A stretch of 64,000 bases of DNA from Algicola sagamiensis DSM 14643 (GTDB taxonomy: Bacteria; Pseudomonadota; Gammaproteobacteria; Enterobacterales; Alteromonadaceae): positions 146,508 through 210,507 of the forward strand of contig NZ_KB894492.1 of NCBI RefSeq assembly GCF_000374485.1, in the 5' to 3' direction. The stretch's first letter is position 1, and every line of letters starts with the position of its first letter. Below, piece by piece: positions 47,313 to 56,601 of the stretch. A program made the position numbers and the translations under genes. The notes below the pieces were generated by a model. That model worked only from the letters and a program-made list of their open reading frames with translations. It made no database searches and was not told where the DNA came from.

Positions 47313-48539
47313 GTGGCTGCATTTGAATATAAAGCGCTCAACGCGAAAGGCAAACAGAAAAAAGGGATCATCGAGGCAGATACAGCGCGTCAGGTGAGAA
47401 CTCAGTTACGTGAGCAAGGACTCATGCCGCTTGAAGTCGAAGTCGCGAATGAAAAAGCGACAACGGCTGAGGTCGGGGGCTTCTCATTTAGTTTTGCCCG
47501 TGATATTCCTGTGTCAGACAAGGCTTTGATCACGCGTCAGGTGGCGACTTTGATTGAATCCGGTCTTCCGATTGAAGCTTCACTCCTTGCCGTTGCGGAA
47601 CAGTGCGAAAATCCGCGCCTCAAGAAAATGATGATGACGGTGCGAAGCAAAGTTGTTGAGGGTTTTTCCTTTGCAGATGGCCTTGCTGAGTTTCCACATG
47701 TCTTTGACCACTTGTATCGCTCAATGGTAGCGGCAGGTGAAAAATCGGGTCACTTAGAAGCGGTTCTCAACCGATTGGCAGACTATACGGAACAACGTGC
47801 GCATATGCGAAGTCAAATGATGCAGGCGATGATTTATCCGATCGTTTTGATTGTGATCGCGTGTGCTGTGACTTACGCCCTATTGGTGACAGTCGTTCCA
47901 AAAATTGTGACGCAGTTTGTTCAGTCGGGGCAGAAATTACCAGGTTTAACCGAATTTGTGATCAATGCCAGTAACTTTGCGAGCAACTATGGTGTTGTGG
48001 TGTTGGTTGGTTTTGTTGTGTTATTTGCGAGTTGGAAACAGGTTCTGAAGAAGCCAAAAGTGCGGCTCTGGTATGATCACCGTTTGATCACAATGCCAAT
48101 GATTGGAAAAGTTGCTCGAGGATTAAATACGGCGCGTTTTGCGCGAACACTCAGCATCTTAACGGCCAGCTCGGTGCCATTGTTGGAAGGAATGCGGATC
48201 GCTGGACAAGTTTTATCGAACGAATACATCAAAGGTGTTGTCGGAGAAGCAGCGTCAAAAGTTCGCGAAGGTGCGTCTTTAAAGGCAAGTTTAGAGCAGA
48301 CGAAAATATTTCCACCAATGATGTTGCACATGATTGCATCGGGTGAAAAATCCGGTGAACTCGAGCAGATGCTGGATCGTGCTGCCAATAACCAGGACCG
48401 GGAGTTTGAGACCCTGGTCAATGTATCATTAAAATTGTTCGAACCATTATTGATTGTGATGATGGCAGGCGTGGTACTGACCATCGTGATGGCGATCCTA
48501 TTGCCAATCATCGAAATGAATAATCTAGTCGGACTGTAA
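47313..48539 (+). CDS. gspF: Type II secretion inner membrane protein GspF
   Basis: GspF is the polytopic platform protein. 408 residues with three helices (about 170-190, 215-240, 375-400) and two repeats of the GspF domain, e.g. LITRQVATLIESGLPIEASL and MIASGEKSGELEQMLDRAA. The start is GTG directly after the gspE stop, with GAGGAAAG upstream. Confidence 0.96.
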   Translation: MAAFEYKALNAKGKQKKGIIEADTARQVRTQLREQGLMPLEVEVANEKATTAEVGGFSFSFARDIPVSDKALITRQVATLIESGLPIEASLLAVAEQCENPRLKKMMMTVRSKVVEGFSFADGLAEFPHVFDHLYRSMVAAGEKSGHLEAVLNRLADYTEQRAHMRSQMMQAMIYPIVLIVIACAVTYALLVTVVPKIVTQFVQSGQKLPGLTEFVINASNFASNYGVVVLVGFVVLFASWKQVLKKPKVRLWYDHRLITMPMIGKVARGLNTARFARTLSILTASSVPLLEGMRIAGQVLSNEYIKGVVGEAASKVREGASLKASLEQTKIFPPMMLHMIASGEKSGELEQMLDRAANNQDREFETLVNVSLKLFEPLLIVMMAGVVLTIVMAILLPIIEMNNLVGL

Positions 48540-48558
48540 TTGAGTAGAGAGTTATAAA

Positions 48559-48993
48559 ATGCAAAGAAATCAAGGTTTTTCATTGCTTGAAGTCATGGTT
48601 GTATTGGTCATTATTGGCCTTATTCTTGGTGTTGTTGCACCAAATATCTTGGGACAGGGTGAGGCAGCAAAACTCAAAAAAGTAAAGCTGGACATTCAGC
48701 AGCTGGAAAATGCCCTGGGTATGTATAAGTTCGAAAATGGCCGTTATCCATCAACAGAGCAAGGCCTGGAAGCTCTTGTAGAAAAAACAGAAATTGATCC
48801 GCGCCCACGTAAGTTTCCTGAAGGTGGTTACGTCAGTAAGTTACCAAAGGATCCATGGCAGAATGATTACGTATTGGTCAGCCCTGGTGAATTCGGCAAG
48901 ATCGATATTTTCTCTGTCGGACCAGATAGCGAAGCAGGGACCGATGATGATATCGGTAACTGGATGAGCGAAGATAACGAAGAAGAACAATAA
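48559..48993 (+). CDS. gspG: Major pseudopilin GspG
   Basis: GspG is the main pseudopilus subunit. 144 residues with the prepilin peptide MQRNQG and FSLLEVMVVLVIIGLILG after the cleavage point; Glu at +5 is present. The C-terminus has the calcium-site region DPWQNDYVLVSPGEFGKIDIFSVGPD. A short acidic tail follows. Confidence 0.97.
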   Translation: MQRNQGFSLLEVMVVLVIIGLILGVVAPNILGQGEAAKLKKVKLDIQQLENALGMYKFENGRYPSTEQGLEALVEKTEIDPRPRKFPEGGYVSKLPKDPWQNDYVLVSPGEFGKIDIFSVGPDSEAGTDDDIGNWMSEDNEEEQ

Positions 48994-49012
48994 CTAAATT
49001 TTGTGAGCGCTT

Positions 49013-49633
49013 GTGAAGTATCCGGATATACAGAGAACCAGCCAAAGTGGATTTACCATCATCGAGGTGCTGGTTGTCATCTTTCTCATAGGAATGTTAA
49101 CGTCCGTTGTTGTCTTGAGTGGCGGATTTGGACGTTCTCCAGAGAAAGATCTGGAAAAAGAAGCACAGCGCTTTCATGCTGCATTTAATTTCGCATCAGA
49201 ATATGCATTGTTAAATCGATACGAAATCGGCGTCTTTATCGAAAAAAATAAGTACGAGTTTTTGGTTTTTAGTGAATCCAAATGGGTGCCACTAGATAAA
49301 GAAAAAGTATTTAAATCGAGAAAAATGCCAGAAAATGTCATGATGACATTACAACTTGAGGGACTGTCTTGGTCTCAAGATAATTTGCTGTCATCCTGGA
49401 TGCAGGATGATGATAATTTATTGGATGAGATCACACTTTCTGAAAAAGAAGAAGAAAAGAAGAAGATCCCCCAGATCTATATTCTTTCCTCGGGTGAAGT
49501 CTCTCCTTTCCGGGTGAAATTTGAGTTGGATGATGATGCATCGGATGATGATCGCATTTATGCCGTCACTGGAAAGTTTGTCGCACCTGTCGAGCTCGCA
49601 GGACCTTTGGAAGAGATTGAGCTTGAGGAATAA
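49013..49633 (+). CDS. gspH: Minor pseudopilin GspH
   Basis: GspH is a minor pseudopilin. 206 residues with GTG start and prepilin motif SQSG then FTIIEVLVVIFLIGML. The globular domain is acidic, with the charged insert LSEKEEEKKKIPQIYI. Position between gspG and gspI confirms the call. Confidence 0.93.
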   Translation: MKYPDIQRTSQSGFTIIEVLVVIFLIGMLTSVVVLSGGFGRSPEKDLEKEAQRFHAAFNFASEYALLNRYEIGVFIEKNKYEFLVFSESKWVPLDKEKVFKSRKMPENVMMTLQLEGLSWSQDNLLSSWMQDDDNLLDEITLSEKEEEKKKIPQIYILSSGEVSPFRVKFELDDDASDDDRIYAVTGKFVAPVELAGPLEEIELEE

Positions 49634-49636
49634 CTC

Positions 49637-50002
49637 ATGAAGCGTGTTGTTGGTTTTACATTGCTTGAAATGATGGTGGCGATTTCCATCTTTGCCTTTG
49701 CTGGTATTGCGGTCATGAAGGTCGCAAATGAGCATCTGCATGCAATGTCGTTAATCGAAAAAAAAACATTGGCTTCCTGGGTTGCTTCCAATCGCTTGGT
49801 TGAAATTCGCCTTGAAAAAAAATGGCCCATTTCCAACAAGCGTGGAGATACTGAATTAGCTGACCTGAAATGGTACTGGTATCAGCAAAAAGAAAAGGTT
49901 GAGCACAAGGGGATTGTGAAAGTCACAGTCAAGGTGTTTGAAGATGAAGCGAATGAACATGAAATTTATCGCTTAACAACTTATTTTTCGAACCCCAAGT
50001 AA
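49637..50002 (+). CDS. gspI: Minor pseudopilin GspI
   Basis: GspI is a pseudopilus tip component. 121 residues with a short leader MKRVVG and FTLLEMMVAISIFAFAG; Glu at +5 is present. The end WYWYQQKEKVEHKGIVKVTVKVFED is typical of GspI. GAGGAA lies 6 nt before the ATG. Confidence 0.95.
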   Translation: MKRVVGFTLLEMMVAISIFAFAGIAVMKVANEHLHAMSLIEKKTLASWVASNRLVEIRLEKKWPISNKRGDTELADLKWYWYQQKEKVEHKGIVKVTVKVFEDEANEHEIYRLTTYFSNPK

Positions 50003-50012
50003 GGTTTTGATC

Positions 50013-50660
50013 GTGAAGCGCATAACAACATCACAAGGTTTTACACTACTTGAGGTTCTCGTCGCAGCAGTGATCTTCGGTATGATCAGTGTGGCGTCCA
50101 TGTCAATTCTGAATACGGTCACAGAGTCAGACCGATTATCCAAAGAGAAGAACGCTCAAATTCAAGGCTTGCAACGCCTTATGATCATTATGGAGCAAGA
50201 CTTTTTCCAGGCCAGTTATCGCCATGCTCGGATCAATGGTGAAAAAGCGCGTAAAGAAGTGATGATGGGCGAAAAGCAACTCATGGAAAGTGACGCTGAC
50301 GGTATTGCTTTCGTCCATGATGGTTGGCGCAATCCGGCCATGCAAATGCCAAGAAGTGAGTTACAACCTGTTGCATATCGACTCAAAGAAGGAAAGTTGG
50401 AGCGTTTATTCTACCCATATGTTGATCCAGTGACAGGAGAAGAACCACGCATTCAGGTGATGCTGGATGGAGTAGAAGATCTGACTTTCAAATATTACCA
50501 TTCTGGTAAATGGCAAGAATCATGGGTTGGCCAACGCGGATTCCCTCTGGCCGTTTCCATCAACATCAAAAATGAGCATTTAGGAGAACTGAAAAAGTTG
50601 GTTCTCATGCCTGATCCTGTCCAGACAGATCGTTCTTCACAAGAGAAAGAGGGAGAATGA
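50013..50660 (+). CDS. gspJ: Minor pseudopilin GspJ
   Basis: GspJ joins GspI and GspK at the pseudopilus tip. 215 residues with prepilin motif SQGFTLLEVLVAAVIFGM. GTG at 50013 with AAGG 8 nt upstream is preferred over a TTG at 50007. The stop overlaps gspK by 4 nt (ATGA). Confidence 0.93.
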   Translation: MKRITTSQGFTLLEVLVAAVIFGMISVASMSILNTVTESDRLSKEKNAQIQGLQRLMIIMEQDFFQASYRHARINGEKARKEVMMGEKQLMESDADGIAFVHDGWRNPAMQMPRSELQPVAYRLKEGKLERLFYPYVDPVTGEEPRIQVMLDGVEDLTFKYYHSGKWQESWVGQRGFPLAVSINIKNEHLGELKKLVLMPDPVQTDRSSQEKEGE

Positions 50661-51745
50661 TGAATCGGATCCACCGCCAGTCAGGGGCTGCACTTGTTAC
50701 GGTTTTACTCATTCTTGCTGTTGCGATCATTATTGCATCAGAAATGTCGAGCCGATTATTTTTTGGTTTGACACGCACGCAGATCCTCAATAACAACCAG
50801 CAGGCGATGTGGTATGCCATCGCAGCTGAGGAAACGGCAAAGCGTTATCTGATGGATAACTTTATGAAGAAAGACGTGGTTCATTTAAAGCAGCAATGGG
50901 CGACTAAGCTTGAAAAAATGCCTGTTGATGAAGGTACCCTTACCGCTGAAGTGACAGATTTACAGGCTTGCTTTAATTTAAATGCATTGAGCAAGCCGGA
51001 CCCTGTGAAAAAAGCAAAGAAAAAGCAATCGGGAAGTAGTAGTAACTCTTCGAATAAGACCTCCGAGAGTGAGCGTCAGCGTGAGTCTTCTGCAAAAGAA
51101 AATGAGAGTCAGAAGAGTACTCGTAACCCAGAATCGATCAAAATGTTTAAACGCTTAATCGAATTATTGGAAATTGAGACGGAATATACAGCCGAAGATC
51201 TTGCAACGCGAATTTATGATTGGATGGATGCTGATGGTATTCCAAGAAATGGCAGTGAAGATGAAGACGATTACGCCGCTTTAGTTTATCCTTACTTACC
51301 TTCGAATACCTTAATGTCTTCGGAGAGTGAATTAAGAGCAGTCTCAGGTTTTCATCCGGCAATATATCAAAAGTTACGTCCTTATATCTGTGTGATCCCT
51401 GAGGAACCGTCTTTGTTGATTAACGTGAATACGGTTCCAGAAGACAGGCCAGAGCTGATTGCTGCAATACTTGATATTGATAAAGACGAAGCCAGTAACA
51501 TCATCTCGAATCGTGGTGAAGAAGGCTATAAAGATTTTGGTTCTATTTGGTCCAATAACCCATCTGCGGTAAGTGGACAAGATAAAGAAAAATATAAAGC
51601 TTATTTTGATGTTACCAGTAAGCATTTTAAAGTGGATATCAAAACAGAATTTGATGACGGACAATTCTATCTCACGTCATATATTCAAATAACTGATGAG
51701 AAGAAAGCGAATATAATCGCACGGCGAGTTGGAGGCCCTTTGTGA
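50657..51745 (+). CDS. gspK: Minor pseudopilin GspK
   Basis: GspK caps the pseudopilus tip. 362 residues with prepilin motif RQSG then AALVTVLLILAVAIIIAS; it lacks Glu at +5, which is normal for GspK. A Ser/Glu-rich insert (about 115-155) is present, then two saposin-like regions. Overlaps gspJ and gspL. Confidence 0.94.
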   Translation: MMNRIHRQSGAALVTVLLILAVAIIIASEMSSRLFFGLTRTQILNNNQQAMWYAIAAEETAKRYLMDNFMKKDVVHLKQQWATKLEKMPVDEGTLTAEVTDLQACFNLNALSKPDPVKKAKKKQSGSSSNSSNKTSESERQRESSAKENESQKSTRNPESIKMFKRLIELLEIETEYTAEDLATRIYDWMDADGIPRNGSEDEDDYAALVYPYLPSNTLMSSESELRAVSGFHPAIYQKLRPYICVIPEEPSLLINVNTVPEDRPELIAAILDIDKDEASNIISNRGEEGYKDFGSIWSNNPSAVSGQDKEKYKAYFDVTSKHFKVDIKTEFDDGQFYLTSYIQITDEKKANIIARRVGGPL

Positions 51746-52968
51746 GCGAAGTGTTATATATCAGGTTGGGAAGCCGGCGTGAAGACGAAGTGCATTGGCT
51801 TGTCTGGTCAGATGATGCGCAAGAAGAAGTATCATCTGGTGTTTTGCCGAGTGCTCACCCAGAACACTTATCAACATTGAGTGAACGTGCAGGCGGACGG
51901 GAAGCACGCGTCTTTGTACCTTGTATAGACGTGTCTTTACAGCAGGTAAAATTACCTGGAAAATGGAATCGTCAAATGGCGAATGCTTTGCCGTTCATGT
52001 TAGAAGATGACTTGGCGACAGACGTTGAGTCATTATTCTTTGCCGTGCATGAAAAAAGAGAAACCGATGGCGTACATTCTGCGGATGTCGCGATCGTTGG
52101 ACACGATAAACTAGAGCTGTGGCTTGGTTGGTTGGCGGAAGTCGAGATTCGAACCAAGTGGATTGTGCCTGATGTACTTTGCATGCCACATCACGAGGAT
52201 GGACCTTCACTGTTATCCATGGGTGATCACTGGTTGATGCGTCAAGGCGCTTGGGCTGGTGCGATTCTGGAAGAAGAGTGGTTAGAGGATTATCTCACTT
52301 GGTATAGCGAGAAGGATGAAGATGAAAGTCCGACTCTCCACTGCTATTCTCCTTGGCCTTATGCATTTCCCGATGTTGCATTAATCCCTGAAGTTCCGGA
52401 ATTGCCGTTGGCATTGCTTGTAAAAAATTGGGACGCTGCGACTGGATTTAATTTGTTGCAGGGTTCCTTTAAACCGAAAAAAGAAACGTCGAAATACTGG
52501 AAAACTTGGCGTGTTGCGATTGTTTTGGCAGGCATCACAGTTGTATCGAGCCTCATTTCGAAAGGGACAGAGATTTACTCCCTAAATCAGAAGATTGCGC
52601 AAGTGAACTCAGAGATAAAATCTGAATACAAAAAAGCCTTCCCAGGTAAAAAATTGCGAATGTCTTTACTGAAGAGGACACTCTCAAAGCAGCTTGGCCA
52701 GGCTAATGCCTCTGATTCGGCAAGCTTTTTAACCATGATGGATCACCTCTCGTCCGGAATGGAGAAACATGATGGGATAAAGCCACTGAGCCTTCGTTTT
52801 GATGTGAGGAAGCAATCAATGCGTGTGCAAGCGAGCGGCAAGAGCTTTAATGATTTTGAACAGTTTAAAGCCACGATGGAAGAGAAAGGATATCAGGTGA
52901 AGCAGGGTGCCCTCAACAATGATGGTGATGCGGTAATTGGAACGATCAACTTGAGGAATAAGGCATGA
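51742..52968 (+). CDS. gspL: Type II secretion protein GspL
   Basis: GspL binds GspE in the cytoplasm and GspM in the membrane. 408 residues: actin-like cytoplasmic domain (1-240, ending about FNLLQGSF), one helix (about 252-272), and a periplasmic ferredoxin-like domain. It starts at a GTG in the gspK stop (GTGA). Confidence 0.93.
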   Translation: MSEVLYIRLGSRREDEVHWLVWSDDAQEEVSSGVLPSAHPEHLSTLSERAGGREARVFVPCIDVSLQQVKLPGKWNRQMANALPFMLEDDLATDVESLFFAVHEKRETDGVHSADVAIVGHDKLELWLGWLAEVEIRTKWIVPDVLCMPHHEDGPSLLSMGDHWLMRQGAWAGAILEEEWLEDYLTWYSEKDEDESPTLHCYSPWPYAFPDVALIPEVPELPLALLVKNWDAATGFNLLQGSFKPKKETSKYWKTWRVAIVLAGITVVSSLISKGTEIYSLNQKIAQVNSEIKSEYKKAFPGKKLRMSLLKRTLSKQLGQANASDSASFLTMMDHLSSGMEKHDGIKPLSLRFDVRKQSMRVQASGKSFNDFEQFKATMEEKGYQVKQGALNNDGDAVIGTINLRNKA

Positions 52969-53426
52969 AGGAAAAATGGGCACAACTGAATGCACAAGAA
53001 AAACAACTAGTCACGATTGCAGGTGTATTGCTGAGTCTGATTTTGTTTTATGCCATGATCTGGGCGCCTGTCTCGAATACAGTTGTTGAAAAACGTGTCA
53101 AACTCTTGAAGCAAAGAGAACTTCAGCAATGGGCAACGTCTGCGATTGGAAAAATCCGCGCAAGTCAAAGTCAGACTGGCAGTGGTACTTCCATGCAGAA
53201 TATTGTCAACTCGAGTGTGCGTCGGTATAACATTCAAGTCAGCCGTATTCAGCCAAAAGGTGAGCAATTGGCTGTTTGGGTAGAAAATACAGGATTCGAT
53301 CAACTCATGCAGTGGGTTGCAGAACTGGAAAACAATCGAGGCCTACGTGTTGTGACATTTGATGTCGTCGCTGAGGATGAAAGCGGCATGGTTAGAGTTC
53401 GTGGATTAACTTTAGAGAAAGCCTAG
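52965..53426 (+). CDS. gspM: Type II secretion protein GspM
   Basis: GspM is a small bitopic inner-membrane protein. 153 residues: short cytoplasmic start MKEKWAQLNAQEKQLVTIAG, one helix (about 17-37), and a periplasmic domain ending VTFDVVAEDESGMVRVRGLTL. Overlaps gspL by 4 nt. Confidence 0.92.
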   Translation: MKEKWAQLNAQEKQLVTIAGVLLSLILFYAMIWAPVSNTVVEKRVKLLKQRELQQWATSAIGKIRASQSQTGSGTSMQNIVNSSVRRYNIQVSRIQPKGEQLAVWVENTGFDQLMQWVAELENNRGLRVVTFDVVAEDESGMVRVRGLTLEKA

Positions 53427-53427
53427 G

Positions 53428-54180
53428 ATGAATTGGTTGAAACGAGCATCGCTCATTATTTTGATTTTTTTGATTTTCTTGATTTCACGTATTCCAGCTG
53501 AAACAGTGCTCAGCTGGGCTGCACCGAAGGGTGTTCGCTTAGGTGTTGTCTCAGGTACGATTTGGCACGGGAAAATTTCAGCATTTCAATATCGTCAGTA
53601 CACATTTGAGAACATTCGCTGGGAGGTTCAACTTTCGCGTTTGTTGACAGGTAAGGCGGCAGCGAAAGTCCAGATTGGTAGTCAACGCAAGCCTTCAGGA
53701 CTTTACGCATCTGGACTCGTTTATTATGGGTTTGGTGGCCCTGGAGCAGATGGTTTGACAGTTCGTTATCCGGCGAAAAAGATGGCCCCATTTGTTGGAC
53801 GTCACTTACCATTTCCAATGAAAGTGAGTGCGACAGGTTCAGTCACGTTGAAAGTGAAAGAATATCAATTTGCGAAGCCTCTTTGCGAAACCCTGATTGG
53901 ACAGGCGCGTTGGGACAATGCAACCGTTGCTGTTCCTGACATGAACTTAAATCTTGAAAAGATTGAAACAAAGCTTAAATGTGATAAAGGTGCGGTCGTT
54001 GCGAGTTTTGATGGTAAAAATAAATTAGGACTTGAAGGCGATGTGGTTGTTCAGGATCGCAAAAAATATCAAGCAAAGCTCTTCATGAAGCCCGCTTCCG
54101 ATATGCCGCAAGCACTCCATCAAGGGTTGATGTTCTTTGGTAAACCAGACAGCCAGGGACGTTACGCAATTAACCTTTAA
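53428..54180 (+). CDS. gspN: Type II secretion protein GspN
   Basis: GspN is the optional last gene of many gsp operons; its exact role is uncertain. 250 residues with an N-terminal helix (about 8-24) and a beta-rich domain starting LSWAAPKGVRLGVVSGTIWHG, a GspN/AsmA-like pattern. It is 1 nt after gspM and followed by a 9-bp stem-loop. Confidence 0.9.
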   Translation: MNWLKRASLIILIFLIFLISRIPAETVLSWAAPKGVRLGVVSGTIWHGKISAFQYRQYTFENIRWEVQLSRLLTGKAAAKVQIGSQRKPSGLYASGLVYYGFGGPGADGLTVRYPAKKMAPFVGRHLPFPMKVSATGSVTLKVKEYQFAKPLCETLIGQARWDNATVAVPDMNLNLEKIETKLKCDKGAVVASFDGKNKLGLEGDVVVQDRKKYQAKLFMKPASDMPQALHQGLMFFGKPDSQGRYAINL

Positions 54181-54185
54181 TTCTC

Positions 54186-54207
54186 ATGGAGAGCGCTTGC
54201 TCTCCAT
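54186..54207 (+). repeat. 9-bp stem-loop after gspN
   Basis: ATGGAGAGC and GCTCTCCAT pair perfectly around GCTT, 5 nt after the gspN stop. No T tract follows. It probably protects the gsp mRNA end or is part of a Rho-dependent end. Confidence 0.5.
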
Positions 54208-54303
54208 ACCACTAAAAATGGTCTTATCAGCTAAATCCCCCGTATTTATCTGCGTCATTTCAAGGTATATTAATGCCATCTCTTCTCGTGCAAGGTGCAA
54301 GTT

Positions 54304-54867
54304 ATGGACAAAAAGCAGGAACTCCCTCAGATCCACAAAGCTGAAATCGTTGCGAAAAGTCGTTTCTTTCGCGTAGAAGGCCTCCAGTTAACATTTTCAA
54401 ATGGTGAAGAACGTTATTATGAGCGGATGCGTGGCTCTGGTCGTGGTGCCGTGATGGTTGTTCCCATGCGGGATGAGTACACCATGTTGCTTGTCAGAGA
54501 ATATGCCGCGGGAACACATAGCTATGAGTTGGGTTTTCCAAAAGGTCTCAAAGATCAAGGAGAAACCCCAGAGGAAGCCGCAAATCGAGAGTTAAAAGAA
54601 GAAATCGGTTATGGTGCGGATCAACTCTTTCATTTAAAAGAAGTCACCACCGCGCCGGGATATTTTAATGCCCGCATGGACATACTTTTAGGCTATTCTC
54701 TGTATGAGGAGTCATTAGAAGGGGATGAACCGGAGCCACTGGAAATTGTCCCCTGGGATATTCGAAACTGGCAGGCATTATTAGCACATCCGGAGTTCTC
54801 TGAAGCCCGGTCTGTGGCTGCATTAATGCTTGCAAAAGAGCATTTGGAGCAAGGCATACGTGATTGA
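54304..54867 (+). CDS. nudE: ADP compounds hydrolase NudE
   Basis: NudE is a cytoplasmic Nudix hydrolase acting on ADP-ribose, NADH and Ap3A. 187 residues; the Nudix box runs from Gly81 (GLKDQGETPEEAANRELKEE, then IGY). The specificity region AAGTHSYELGFPKG and PAxxF-like PGYFNARMD match NudE. ATG at 54304 has AAGG 8 nt upstream; a GTG nine bases earlier is less likely. Next to gsp and cysQ as in related bacteria. Confidence 0.93.
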   Translation: MDKKQELPQIHKAEIVAKSRFFRVEGLQLTFSNGEERYYERMRGSGRGAVMVVPMRDEYTMLLVREYAAGTHSYELGFPKGLKDQGETPEEAANRELKEEIGYGADQLFHLKEVTTAPGYFNARMDILLGYSLYEESLEGDEPEPLEIVPWDIRNWQALLAHPEFSEARSVAALMLAKEHLEQGIRD

Positions 54868-55684
54868 CAGGACGACGTTATTGGAAGGGGTTCAACTTGC
54901 AGCCCGCCAAGCAGGAGAGGCAATATTAAAGCAATATCATTCCGGAGACTTTACCCAGTCTGAAAAATCAGACGAATCTCCAGTGACCAGTGCGGATTTA
55001 GCTGCAAACCAAATCGTGATTGAGCATTTGCAGCGTTTAACACCGGACATTCCCATGATATCTGAAGAGAGTCAGCATATTGCGCTTTCTGATCGCGAAA
55101 ACTGGCCGCGTTATTGGCTTATTGATCCACTTGATGGGACTCAGGAGTTCATTTATCGCAGTGGTGATTTTGCTGTCAATATTGCACTCATTGAAGGACA
55201 TGAGCCTATTTTTGGCCTCATCTATTGGCCTGAGAAGGATATCTATTATTATGGGATAAAAGGAGAAGGTGCGTTTAAAGAAGCAAATGGGCAAAAAGAA
55301 CAGATAAAAGTTTGTGCCAGCCCATCACCTCAATTAAGAGTGGCTGTTTCTCGAAGGCAAGAAAAATCACTCGTGACTCAGTATATTTCTCAAGAGGCAC
55401 AGTTAGAGTTTATCCCACTTGGCAGTTGCTCATTAAAAGCCTGTTTGATTGCAGAAGGTGGTGCTGATTGTTATTTGAGGGTTGGTCCAACAGGAGAATG
55501 GGATACGGGCGCAGCAGAAGTTGTCGTCGGTGAAGCTGGTGGTTTCATTTGTGATAGTGAATTTAACCCCCTCACGTATAATCAACGAGAATCTTTATCC
55601 AACCCAGATTTTATGGTGTTAGGCTCGAAAGAAATTTCTTGGAAAGAAATGATCCAGCCTCATCCTGCGATTCCGTATAAGTGA
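54860..55684 (+). CDS. cysQ: 3'(2'),5'-bisphosphate nucleotidase CysQ
   Basis: CysQ hydrolyses PAP (adenosine 3',5'-bisphosphate) left from sulfate assimilation. 274 residues of the inositol monophosphatase fold: SEESQHI, the metal site WLIDPLDGTQEFI, and EWDTGAAEVVVGEAGG. The start is a GTG inside the last codons of nudE (8-nt overlap), with AAGG 5 nt upstream, so the pair is translationally coupled. Confidence 0.95.
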   Translation: MIDRTTLLEGVQLAARQAGEAILKQYHSGDFTQSEKSDESPVTSADLAANQIVIEHLQRLTPDIPMISEESQHIALSDRENWPRYWLIDPLDGTQEFIYRSGDFAVNIALIEGHEPIFGLIYWPEKDIYYYGIKGEGAFKEANGQKEQIKVCASPSPQLRVAVSRRQEKSLVTQYISQEAQLEFIPLGSCSLKACLIAEGGADCYLRVGPTGEWDTGAAEVVVGEAGGFICDSEFNPLTYNQRESLSNPDFMVLGSKEISWKEMIQPHPAIPYK

Positions 55685-55701
55685 TCCGGGCTTGCTGATG
55701 A

Positions 55702-55932
55702 TCACGAGATATCCTCACTCCTGAATTGATCGGCAGGCAGGATATTGACAGAATCATGGAGCTCAGAATAGACAATCACGGCTGTTCCTCGTTCTAATTG
55801 CCGGTATACGTCCTGAATTTTTGTGTCCATATCTGCTTCTGATTCACCATAGTCTGTGCCTTCCCTCAGAATAAAAGATTCGATCAGGTTTTTGAGTGTA
55901 TCTGGGTGAATGCTTTGATGTGGAATGATCAT
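55702..55932 (-). CDS. yheU: YheU family protein
   Basis: A 76-residue protein of the UPF0270 family: [20 protein letters not shown] and [16 protein letters not shown] match E. coli YheU closely. Function unknown; cytoplasmic. It converges with cysQ. The E. coli neighbour yheT is absent here; the GMC pair occupies the divergent side. Confidence 0.92.
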   Translation of the reverse strand: MIIPHQSIHPDTLKNLIESFILREGTDYGESEADMDTKIQDVYRQLERGTAVIVYSELHDSVNILPADQFRSEDIS

Positions 55933-56073
55933 CGCGTTTGCTCTACTTCATTGAATTTGCGAGCGTGAAAATATACGTTTCACTTGATGAGAATGCAAGC
56001 AATGGAGAGGAGATAAGGTTGATTTTTGGTCGGACCTGCTTATGATGGAAAGTAGGGATGGGTAAAAAGAACG

Positions 56074-56601
56074 ATGAGGATGGCGCATTCAATGGAGCGA
56101 AGACACTTTTTGGGGATTGGCATTGCAACGGGGTTTTCACTGATACTGGGTCGATGTGTCTATGATCAACATCAGGCGTTTCCTGATGTGACAATTGCAC
56201 AAAAAGAAGCGGTTCTCGCCGCATGTGTTCCTATTTTCCTTGATGGTGCATTAAAGGGCAATGCAGCACAAAAGCAAAAAGCGATTCGGCGAACTGTTCA
56301 AGGGTGTATCGCATTTATCAACGACCTTCCCAAAGGAACACAGCTTGAACTTGATCAATTATTCGAACAGCTTTCTGGCCAACTCATTATCTTTGCAACA
56401 CTTGGACAATGGCAATACCTGACGCATTTACCACTTTCTTATCGCGCTAAATGGGTTGAGGCACTGCGGCATCATGGGATCACACTACTCAGGCAAGCTT
56501 ATGAAGGGCTGCGAGAAATGATAATCGCAGCCTATTACGTACATCCAGAGCATTGGTCCGCTTTGCAGTACCAAAAACCACAACTTGGGATCCAGGAATG
56601 A
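56074..56601 (+). CDS. Tat-signal small subunit of a GMC dehydrogenase (gluconate 2-dehydrogenase subunit 3-like)
   Basis: A 175-residue protein (or 169 from the ATG at 56092). MERRHFLGIGIATGFSLILGRC has the twin-arginine pattern RRxFLG followed by a hydrophobic stretch and a Cys that might be lipidated. The mature helical part (FPDVTIAQKEAVLAACVPIFLDG) resembles subunit 3 of membrane gluconate dehydrogenases, which escorts the flavoprotein through Tat. Its stop overlaps the GMC gene by 4 nt (ATGA). Start codon is uncertain. Confidence 0.7.
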   Translation: MRMAHSMERRHFLGIGIATGFSLILGRCVYDQHQAFPDVTIAQKEAVLAACVPIFLDGALKGNAAQKQKAIRRTVQGCIAFINDLPKGTQLELDQLFEQLSGQLIIFATLGQWQYLTHLPLSYRAKWVEALRHHGITLLRQAYEGLREMIIAAYYVHPEHWSALQYQKPQLGIQE